From contig CALCBQ010000207.1 in assembly GCA_937897215.1 (NCBI GenBank), positions 1-11,616 on the forward strand: a stretch of 11,616 bases of DNA. The letters run 5' to 3'. The notes under the pieces are model-generated. The model was not told where the DNA came from. It was given only the letters and a program-made list of their open reading frames with translations, and did no database searches. Below are positions 7,151-11,616 of the stretch, piece by piece. Position numbers and translations under genes: made by a program. This stretch comes from an uncultured Clostridia bacterium. Its GTDB lineage: Bacteria; Bacillota; Clostridia; Oscillospirales; Acutalibacteraceae. Every line of letters begins with the position of its first letter. Within the stretch, counting starts at the first letter, position 1.

Positions 7151-7411
7151 ATGAAAAACAAAAAGTTTATCGGAGATAGTTTGTTTTATACTTATTTTAA
7201 GAAACACTATTGCCCTCATTGCCAAAAGAAATTGAAAATCAAAAAAGTGAGTAAGGTCGTAAACTCAAAATCTCCTGAAGCAGAAGAATATGATTTTTCG
7301 TTAGGAGATACCTTTTTGGTAGGCAATGTTGAATTTTATTATCACACTTTTTATTGTCCAACTTGTAACACTCAATATTCAGTTAAACAAATGAAAAAAC
7401 TTGAAAAATAA
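7151..7411 (+). CDS. Small zinc-ribbon protein, unknown function
   Basis: An 86-residue basic protein with two Cys pairs, CPHC at 21-24 and CPTC at 69-72. The spacing suits one zinc ribbon joining the N- and C-terminal parts around a middle section of beta strands (about 27-68). There is no signal peptide or membrane segment, so it is probably cytoplasmic. The ATG at 7151 is preferred over the GTG at 7148 because AAGGTGA (7138-7144) then lies 6 bases upstream. It follows trpS closely and is closed by a terminator, so it is likely co-transcribed with trpS. Zinc-ribbon proteins of this size may bind nucleic acid or protein partners, but nothing here identifies a role. Confidence 0.75.
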   Translation: MKNKKFIGDSLFYTYFKKHYCPHCQKKLKIKKVSKVVNSKSPEAEEYDFSLGDTFLVGNVEFYYHTFYCPTCNTQYSVKQMKKLEK

Positions 7412-7416
7412 TTCGT

Positions 7417-7447
7417 AAGGGAACGGCTTTTGTCGTTCCCTTTCTTT
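7417..7447 (+). terminator. Rho-independent terminator of the trpS transcript
   Basis: AAGGGAACG (7417-7425) pairs perfectly with CGTTCCCTT (7434-7442). The stem can extend two more pairs (G-T, C-G) to leave a TTTT loop. The sequence following it is T-rich (TTTCTTT). It starts only 6 bases after the zinc-ribbon stop codon. Confidence 0.88.
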
Positions 7448-7475
7448 GCTAAATTTGAGTTTGTCGAACTCTTTG

Positions 7476-7528
7476 CCCCCCTTCCGTCAAAACTTCGTTT
7501 TGCCACCTTCCCCTCGTAGGGGGAAGGC
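7476..7528 (-). repeat. Structured GC-rich intergenic repeat, copy B (inverted)
   Basis: Read on the minus strand, this has the same plan as copy A. CCTTCCCC (7506-7513) pairs with GGGGAAGG (7520-7527) as the first hairpin. CAAAAC/GTTTTG (7488-7493 with 7497-7502) is the second hairpin. The outer tail CCTTCC (7480-7485) is complementary to GGAAGG (7522-7527). The bases differ from copies A and C, but every stem is kept by matching changes on both sides. Confidence 0.7.
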
Positions 7529-7538
7529 GAAAATTGGG

Positions 7539-7581
7539 CTCCCCCCTTGAGGGGGAGCTGTCGCGAAGCGACTGAGGGGGG
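7539..7581 (+). repeat. Structured GC-rich intergenic repeat, copy C
   Basis: First hairpin CTCCCCC/GGGGGAG (7539-7545 with 7551-7557) with loop CTTGA. Second hairpin GTCGC/GCGAC (7560-7564 with 7568-7572) with loop GAA. The tail GAGGGGGG (7574-7581) can instead pair with CCCCCCTT (7541-7548). It has the same three-part architecture as copies A and B, in the same orientation as A and facing B. Confidence 0.75.
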
Positions 7582-7620
7582 AATTACGAATTCCGAATTA
7601 CGCATTACGAATTGAATTCG
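7582..7620 (+). repeat. Degenerate 7-base tandem repeat (AATTACG)
   Basis: Four adjacent 7-base units read AATTACG, AATTCCG, AATTACG and CATTACG, followed by the partial units AATTG and AATTCG. The array begins directly at the end of structured repeat C and runs into the right inverted repeat. There is no coding role and the units are too short to be a CRISPR array. Confidence 0.75.
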
Positions 7621-7674
7621 ACAAACTCCAATTTGCAGAACTCCTTTTATTTATATATTTTTTCAAATTTTATG

Positions 7675-7703
7675 TTGACATCATCGCTTTACTGTGCTAA
7701 AAT
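7675..7703 (+). promoter_or_regulatory. Strong sigma-A promoter of the aromatic amino-acid operon
   Basis: Consensus TTGACA (7675-7680), a 17-base spacer and TAAAAT (7698-7703), with an extended -10 TG at 7695-7696. Transcription should start near 7710, about 25 bases before the leader-peptide ATG. This spacing suits a constitutively strong promoter whose output is set by the downstream attenuator. Confidence 0.88.
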
Positions 7704-7734
7704 ATCTCACAATCAGCAAACAGAGGTAATATTT

Positions 7735-7821
7735 ATGAAAACTCTTAATTTCGCAGCTGAATATTTTTACTTTAGCTTTTTCTTTAACAAGAAAGGGTTT
7801 AGTTTCACTGCGGAAAAATAA
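7735..7821 (+). CDS. Phe/Tyr-rich attenuator leader peptide
   Basis: A 28-codon leader ORF with 8 Phe and 2 Tyr codons and no Trp. The densest run is codons 10-17, YFYFSFFF (7762-7785). AGAGGT (7722-7727) lies 7 bases before the ATG, so it should be well translated. The longer reading from an upstream ATG at 7612 is rejected because it would begin before the promoter. The peptide itself is probably discarded; its role is to make the ribosome pause when charged tRNA-Phe or tRNA-Tyr is scarce. The coding region also contains RNA strands 1 (7749-7761) and 2 (7802-7815) of the attenuator. It sits upstream of DAHP synthase, the first enzyme of the pathway making these amino acids. Confidence 0.9.
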   Translation: MKTLNFAAEYFYFSFFFNKKGFSFTAEK

Positions 7822-7871
7822 AGATTGCTGAAATTATAGTAATTTTATTCCCACAGTGAAACGCTGTGGGA
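7749..7871 (+). promoter_or_regulatory. Ribosome-mediated transcription attenuator (1:2, 2:3, 3:4 pairings)
   Basis: Three mutually exclusive pairings can be drawn. 1:2 joins 7749-7761 with 7804-7815: 12 bp with one bulged C at 7757 and one T-G pair. 2:3 (antiterminator) joins 7802-7810 with 7854-7862, a perfect 9 bp. 3:4 is the terminator, 7849-7858 with 7862-7871. A ribosome stalled on the Tyr/Phe run at 7762-7785 would cover strand 1, free strand 2 to capture strand 3, and allow read-through. A ribosome reaching the stop codon at 7819 covers strand 2 and the terminator forms. Without translation, 1:2 forms and transcription again stops. This matches the classic trp/phe attenuation logic. 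The pairings are read directly from sequence; the regulation is inferred. Confidence 0.85.
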
Positions 7872-7877
7872 TTTTTT
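7849..7877 (+). terminator. Attenuator terminator (3:4 hairpin) before aroF
   Basis: TCCCACAGTG (7849-7858) pairs with CGCTGTGGGA (7862-7871), 10 bp with one T-G wobble and an AAA loop, followed directly by TTTTTT (7872-7877). It lies between the leader stop codon and aroF. The remaining 128 bases up to the aroF start show no further clear structure. Confidence 0.92.
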
Positions 7878-8005
7878 ATTTGATTCTTTTTCCGTTATAC
7901 TTCCTTGCTCTCAACTTGCAGTATCTACATACAGCGACCTTTCGGCAAGATTGTCTAACGAAAAAATAATTCAAATAAGTTTTAAGGTATAAAGGAGTAA
8001 GAAAA

Positions 8006-9007
8006 ATGGTAGTAATTCTTAAAAATGAGGTTGACCCTAAAAAGGTCGAAAATTTAACTAACTGGTTACACGAGCAAAAACTTGTAATCAATGAGGTTGT
8101 TGGTGAATACCAGACAATTCTCGGTCTTATCGGCGATACAAGTCGCGTTGACATTGACTTGATTCAAAGTCTTGACATTGTTGAAGATGTTAGACGAATT
8201 TCAGAGCCTTACAAATGTGCAAACAGAAAATTCCATCCTGACGACACAGTTATTGATGTTGAGGGTTATAAAATCGGTGGAGGCAACTTCCAGTTCTTCG
8301 CAGGTCCTTGCTCAATTGAAAGTAGAGAACAGATTTTAAGCATCGCAAAAGATGTTAAAGCAGCAGGCGCTAATTTCCTTCGTGGTGGTGCTTTCAAACC
8401 TCGTACATCACCTTATGCATTCCAAGGTATGCGTGGCGAAGGTCTTGAATTAATGCTTGAAGCAAAAAAAGAAACAGGTATGCCAATCGTAACTGAAATT
8501 ATGGACGCATCTCATATTCCACTTTTCGAAAATGTTGATGTTATTCAGGTTGGCGCTCGTAATATGCAGAACTTTGAACTTTTAAAAGAGCTTGGACATC
8601 TTAATAAGCCTGTTTTCTTAAAGCGTGGTCTTTCAAGCACATTCCAAGAATTACTTATGAGTGCTGAATACATTATGGCAGGTGGCAACGAAAAAGTTAT
8701 CCTTTGTGAGCGCGGTATTCGTACATTTGAAACTGCTACAAGAAATACTCTTGATTTGTCAGCAGTTCCAATGCTTAAAGAAAAATCTCACTTGCCGGTT
8801 GTTATTGACCCATCACACGCATCAGGTATTGCCAGATTTGTAAAACCTATGTCATTGGCTGCTGCTGCTTGTGGTGCAGACGGTCTTATGATTGAAGTAC
8901 ACAACGACCCTGCAAAAGCACTTTGCGACGGTCCTCAGGCACTTACTCCACCACAGTTCACAGATGTTGTAAATTGTGTGAATAAAGTTTTAGAAGCAGT
9001 AAAATAA
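8006..9007 (+). CDS. aroF: 3-deoxy-7-phosphoheptulonate (DAHP) synthase, type I-beta with N-terminal regulatory domain
   Basis: It condenses phosphoenolpyruvate with erythrose 4-phosphate, the committing step of the shikimate pathway. Residues 1 to about 70 form a small ferredoxin-like domain of the kind that gives Thermotoga-type DAHP synthases feedback control by Tyr or Phe. The TIM-barrel catalytic domain follows: AGPCSIES at 99-106 (metal-ligand Cys102), GGAFKPRTSPY at 127-137, QVGARNMQNFELLKELG at 181-197, KPVFLKRG at 201-208, CERGIRTFE at 234-242, DPSHASG at 268-274 (His271) and EVHNDP at 297-302 (Asp301). The 333-residue length matches that class. The start is set by AAAGGAG at 7991-7997. 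Transcription comes through the Phe/Tyr attenuator. tyrA begins 9 bases after the stop. Confidence 0.97.
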   Translation: MVVILKNEVDPKKVENLTNWLHEQKLVINEVVGEYQTILGLIGDTSRVDIDLIQSLDIVEDVRRISEPYKCANRKFHPDDTVIDVEGYKIGGGNFQFFAGPCSIESREQILSIAKDVKAAGANFLRGGAFKPRTSPYAFQGMRGEGLELMLEAKKETGMPIVTEIMDASHIPLFENVDVIQVGARNMQNFELLKELGHLNKPVFLKRGLSSTFQELLMSAEYIMAGGNEKVILCERGIRTFETATRNTLDLSAVPMLKEKSHLPVVIDPSHASGIARFVKPMSLAAAACGADGLMIEVHNDPAKALCDGPQALTPPQFTDVVNCVNKVLEAVK

Positions 9008-9016
9008 GGTGATTAA

Positions 9017-9850
9017 ATGAAAGTCGGAATTATCGGATTAGGTCTTATGGGTGGCTCACTTGCAAAGGCAATTTCTTATGGCACAGAGCATACAGTTTGG
9101 GGCACAAACAGAAGCCGAGAAGCAATTCAAAAAGCACTTTTTGTAGGTGCAATCCAGAAAGAGCTTACAAAAGAAGATTTGAAAGAGTGCGATTTGGTAA
9201 TTGTTTCTCTCTACCCTGAGGCTACTATTGACTATATAAAGGAAAACGCAAAACTGTTCAAAAAAAGCGCAATCGTTATGGATATAAGCGGTGTTAAGCG
9301 CTATGTTTGTGATGCCCTTTATGATACTGCAAAAGAAAACGGCTTTGTGTTTATCGGTGCGCACCCAATGGCAGGGTTGCATTTGTCTGGATTTGAGCAC
9401 TCGACGGCTAAAATCTTCAACAATTCTTCAATGATTCTTACTCCTTATGAAGATACGCCGTGGGGATACATCAATACTGTTAAAGAATTATTCCTTAAAA
9501 TTGGGTTTACAAATATTCAAATGTCAACTCCGGATGAACACGATAAAATTATTGCTTTTACTTCTCAACTTGCTCATGTGGTTTCAAATGCTTATGTTAA
9601 AAGCCCTAATGCTCTTATTCATAAGGGGTTTTCGGCAGGCAGTTACAAGGATTTAACAAGGGTTGCATATCTTAATGAAAATATGTGGTCAGAATTATTT
9701 TTAGAAAACCGCGATAATCTTATAAATGAAATTGACTCCATAGTAAATAATTTGGTACAATATAAAGAAGCAATGGAAAATAATGACCGCGAGAAGTTAG
9801 CAGAACTTTTACGCGACGGTAAAATATTAAAAGAACAGATTGACGGGTGA
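9017..9850 (+). CDS. tyrA: Prephenate dehydrogenase
   Basis: It oxidatively decarboxylates prephenate to 4-hydroxyphenylpyruvate, the tyrosine branch. A Rossmann dinucleotide-binding domain begins at once with GLGLMGGSLA at 7-16 and VWGTNRS at 27-33. GAHPMAG at 114-120 (His116), DEHD at 173-176, TSQLAHVVSNA at 182-192 (His187) and YKDLTRVA at 210-217 belong to the helical dimerisation and substrate domain. The 277-residue protein ends after that domain, so there is no C-terminal ACT domain of the Bacillus type and no fused chorismate mutase. Feedback by tyrosine may therefore rest on DAHP synthase and the attenuator. AAGGTGAT (9006-9013) overlaps the aroF stop codon, implying translational coupling. 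Confidence 0.94.
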   Translation: MKVGIIGLGLMGGSLAKAISYGTEHTVWGTNRSREAIQKALFVGAIQKELTKEDLKECDLVIVSLYPEATIDYIKENAKLFKKSAIVMDISGVKRYVCDALYDTAKENGFVFIGAHPMAGLHLSGFEHSTAKIFNNSSMILTPYEDTPWGYINTVKELFLKIGFTNIQMSTPDEHDKIIAFTSQLAHVVSNAYVKSPNALIHKGFSAGSYKDLTRVAYLNENMWSELFLENRDNLINEIDSIVNNLVQYKEAMENNDREKLAELLRDGKILKEQIDG

Positions 9851-9854
9851 AAGT

Positions 9855-10910
9855 ATGGAAACAGTTAAAGTAACTGCATCAAAAGAATATATTGTGCATA
9901 TCGGTACAGGTTTTCTTGATACAATAGGCGAGAAAATCAGCGAAATTAAACGCCTTTGCCGAGTGGTACTTGTGTCAGACGATACAGTTTATTCGCTTTA
10001 CGGCGAAAGAGTAAAGAAAAGTTTGACTGAAGCAGGTTTTTCAGTTTGTGAATTTGTATTCCCACACGGAGAAGATGCAAAATCTCTTGAAAACTTTGGC
10101 AAGATGCAAGAGTTCTGTGCCGAAAACAGTATTACAAGAACTGACCTTTTTGTAGCCCTTGGTGGTGGCGTAACAGGAGATTTAACAGGTTTTGTAGCAA
10201 GTACATATCTTCGTGGTGTTGACTTTGTGCAAATTCCTACAACTGTACTTTCAATGGTTGACTCATCTGTTGGTGGTAAAACGGCAATCAATCTTAATGC
10301 AGGCAAAAATCTTTGTGGTGCATTTTATCAACCAATTGCAGTTTATGCCGATTGCGAAACACTTAACACCTTACCTGAAGAAACATTTAATGAGGGCTGT
10401 GCCGAAATCATTAAATACGGTATGATTTTAGACGGCGAATTCCTTACATATTTAACTAATAATAGTATAAAAGAAAATATAGAATACGTAATTAAACGCT
10501 GTGTTGAGATTAAGCGTGATGTTGTTGACCGCGACGAGTTTGAAAAAGGCGAAAGAAAACTTCTCAATTTCGGTCATACCATCGGTCACGCTATTGAAAA
10601 GTGCAGTAATCTTACTATTTCTCACGGTAACGCAGTTGCAATCGGTATGGTTATTGCAACAAAAGGCGCTTATGAAATTGGTATGTCCGACGAAGATTAT
10701 AGTGATGTACTCTTACCGATTCTTAAAGCAAACAACTTGCCAACTACTTGCGATTTTTCGGCAGAAGAACTTTATAAGGCATCACTTTCAGATAAAAAGA
10801 GAAGTCTTGACACAATGGCACTTATAGTCCCTGAAGAATACGGACTTTGCAAAATTATGAAACTTCCTGTTGAGGATTTATTGAATTTTATTGAAAAAGG
10901 TATGAATTAA
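9855..10910 (+). CDS. aroB: 3-dehydroquinate synthase
   Basis: It converts DAHP to 3-dehydroquinate using NAD and a divalent metal, the second shikimate step. The ATG at 9855 gives 351 residues, the usual length. A TTG at 9840 would add five residues, but GGTGA at 9846-9850, overlapping the tyrA TGA, favours 9855. The NAD/substrate region has GGGVTGDLTGF at 103-113, YLRGV at 118-122 and PTTVLSMVDSSVGGKTAIN at 128-146. Metal ligands are expected at Glu184 (AEIIKYG), one of the His residues of NFGHTIGHA (238-246) and His257 in SHGNAVAIGM. Lys314-Lys315 in SDKKRS are also typical. The gene abuts tyrA on one side and aroA on the other, indicating one translationally coupled operon. Confidence 0.96.
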   Translation: METVKVTASKEYIVHIGTGFLDTIGEKISEIKRLCRVVLVSDDTVYSLYGERVKKSLTEAGFSVCEFVFPHGEDAKSLENFGKMQEFCAENSITRTDLFVALGGGVTGDLTGFVASTYLRGVDFVQIPTTVLSMVDSSVGGKTAINLNAGKNLCGAFYQPIAVYADCETLNTLPEETFNEGCAEIIKYGMILDGEFLTYLTNNSIKENIEYVIKRCVEIKRDVVDRDEFEKGERKLLNFGHTIGHAIEKCSNLTISHGNAVAIGMVIATKGAYEIGMSDEDYSDVLLPILKANNLPTTCDFSAEELYKASLSDKKRSLDTMALIVPEEYGLCKIMKLPVEDLLNFIEKGMN

Positions 10911-11616
10911 ATGGAAATGAGATGCACTCCGTCCAAACTTTCAGGACGAATCAATGCAATTTCATCAAAATCAGATGCACATAGGCTTTTAATCTGTGCA
11001 GCACTATCTGATAAACCTACAAAAATCAATTGTAATTGTTTGTCAAAAGATATTGTTGCAACTGCAGAATGTCTTAAAAGTATGGGTGCTGATATTACTG
11101 TGGGTAACGGTGCAATTACTGTTACCCCACAACCATTTAATAGAAAATCTACTCTTAATTGTATAGAAAGTGGCTCAACTTTAAGATTTTTATTGCCCGT
11201 TGTTTCTGCATTGGGTGTTGATGCCACATTCAAAGGTCAGGGCAGATTGCCGGAAAGACCGATTTCTCCACTAAAAGAAGAAATGGAGAAAAAAGGCATT
11301 ACATTTCATACGGGTAGTGAATTCCCACTTCATCTTACAGGAAATTTGCAGTCAGGCGAATATGAAATCGCGGGGAATATAAGCTCACAGTTTATTACGG
11401 GACTTCTTTTTGCGTTGCCCATTCTTGACGGAGATAGCAAAATCAAACTTATTCCACCTGTTGAGTCAAGGTCATATCTTAACATTACTATTTCAGCACT
11501 TAAAAAGTTTGGTATTGAAATAATCGAAGAAGAAAATCTTTACATAATAAAAGGCAATCAACAATATAAATCCCCAACTGAAATTACAGTTGACGGGGAC
11601 TGGTCAAATGGTGCGT
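10911..11616 (+). CDS. aroA: 3-phosphoshikimate 1-carboxyvinyltransferase (EPSP synthase), N-terminal part
   Basis: It joins phosphoenolpyruvate to shikimate 3-phosphate, the sixth shikimate step. 235 codons are visible of about 400-430; the frame is still open at the window end. The ATG follows the aroB stop codon with no gap, with AAAGG at 10896-10900 inside aroB as a possible Shine-Dalgarno. A second ATG at 10917 is possible. Visible active-site segments are SSKSDAHR at 18-25 (Lys20, Arg25), ESGSTLRF at 86-93, GRLPERPI at 111-118 (Arg116), SSQFITG at 158-164, PPVESRSYL at 182-190 and the start of the DGDWSNGA motif at 228-235. The GSTLRF form in place of the GNAGTAMR of the E. coli enzyme points to the divergent type found in many Firmicutes. 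Confidence 0.93.
   Translation, partial: MEMRCTPSKLSGRINAISSKSDAHRLLICAALSDKPTKINCNCLSKDIVATAECLKSMGADITVGNGAITVTPQPFNRKSTLNCIESGSTLRFLLPVVSALGVDATFKGQGRLPERPISPLKEEMEKKGITFHTGSEFPLHLTGNLQSGEYEIAGNISSQFITGLLFALPILDGDSKIKLIPPVESRSYLNITISALKKFGIEIIEEENLYIIKGNQQYKSPTEITVDGDWSNGA

Larger units (their letters stand above)
7457..7628. repeat. Inverted-repeat-bounded block holding repeats B and C (possible MITE-like element)
   Basis: GAGTTTGTCGAA at 7457-7468 is matched by its exact reverse complement TTCGACAAACTC at 7617-7628. Similarity extends outward (AAATTTGAG against the complement of CTCCAATTTG). The roughly 170-base interval carries two structured repeats in opposite orientation and a 7-base tandem repeat, with no believable gene. 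It may be a non-autonomous mobile element or a stack of dispersed repeats. I see no clear target-site duplication. Apart from this block, the 323-base gap 7412-7734 holds only the trpS terminator and the aromatic-operon promoter. Confidence 0.5.

Noticed and set aside
7372..7605. Minus-strand 77-residue reading frame across the repeat block
   Set aside because: It is made from the palindromic repeats and the trpS terminator, has no ribosome site, and its composition is low-complexity repeat translation.
7582..7620. Short tandem AATTACG units as a CRISPR array
   Set aside because: Units are only 7 bases, directly adjacent without spacers, and there are no cas genes in the window.
7612..7734. 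Upstream extension of the leader ORF to an ATG at 7612
   Set aside because: It would start before the promoter at 7675-7703; the ATG at 7735 has its own Shine-Dalgarno and lies downstream of the predicted transcription start.
7704..8005. T-box riboswitch upstream of aroF
   Set aside because: No T-box consensus segment was found before the terminator; the translated aromatic-rich leader and competing pairings explain the region better.
7879..8005. A second regulatory structure between the attenuator terminator and aroF
   Set aside because: Only short weak complementarities are visible apart from the aroF Shine-Dalgarno at 7991-7997, so nothing is claimed.
9056..9400. Minus-strand 114-residue frame opposite tyrA
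   Set aside because: It is antisense to a strongly conserved gene, has no ribosome site, and no recognisable protein features; it looks like a shadow frame.
9840..9854. TTG start for aroB, five residues longer
   Set aside because: The GGTGA Shine-Dalgarno at 9846-9850 is inside that extension and correctly spaced for the ATG at 9855.
10907..11233. Minus-strand 108-residue frame opposite the start of aroA
   Set aside because: The + strand encodes clear EPSP synthase motifs throughout, so this is a shadow frame.
1..11616. tRNA or rRNA genes, prophage or defence genes
   Set aside because: No cloverleaf-like, rRNA-like, integrase, nuclease or toxin-antitoxin sequence was recognised; apart from repeats the window is metabolic and housekeeping.

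Overview
The window is a stretch of bacterial housekeeping and amino-acid metabolism genes, all on the + strand, in AT-rich DNA. No source name is given and nothing could be searched. From protein style, the left part (1-5779: argS, purN, nudix, EamA transporter, ABC transporter) looks host-associated anaerobe and possibly Treponema-like. Its coding strand is rich in G and T, it uses leucine TTG freely, and its Shine-Dalgarno sites are weak. The right part (about 5790-11616: trpS and the aromatic cluster) looks like a gut Clostridia/Oscillospiraceae genome. It has AAGGTGAT-type Shine-Dalgarno sites, prefers leucine CTT, and carries small GC-rich structured intergenic repeats. The change falls in the ATPase-trpS intergenic region, so the window may cross a transfer boundary or an assembly join.

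Layout. 1-3381: the 3' part of arginyl-tRNA synthetase, then purN, a MutT/MTH1-like Nudix hydrolase and a ten-helix EamA transporter, with gaps of only 22-45 bases that suggest one transcript. 3382-3512: an AT-rich gap with overlapping inverted repeats. 3513-5779: a complete polar amino-acid ABC importer (lipoprotein, permease, ATPase), closed by a strong hairpin terminator at 5793-5828. The 3' arm of that hairpin also carries the Shine-Dalgarno of a 46-residue ORF of unknown function. 5970-6117: one structured repeat and the trpS promoter. 6118-7411: trpS and a small zinc-ribbon protein, followed by a terminator. 7412-7674: two more copies of the structured repeat in opposite orientations, a 7-base tandem repeat and a flanking inverted repeat. 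7675-8005: a near-consensus promoter, a 28-codon leader peptide with 8 Phe and 2 Tyr codons, and a terminator. 8006-11616: DAHP synthase, prephenate dehydrogenase, 3-dehydroquinate synthase and the first 235 codons of EPSP synthase, essentially end to end.

The most informative element is the leader at 7735-7871. It contains every part of a ribosome-mediated attenuator: aromatic control codons, a 12-bp 1:2 pairing, a perfect 9-bp 2:3 antiterminator pairing, and a 10-bp 3:4 terminator followed by a T run. This would adjust shikimate-pathway and tyrosine-branch transcription to charged tRNA-Phe (and perhaps tRNA-Tyr). The DAHP synthase also carries an N-terminal regulatory-type domain, so enzyme-level feedback is likely as well.
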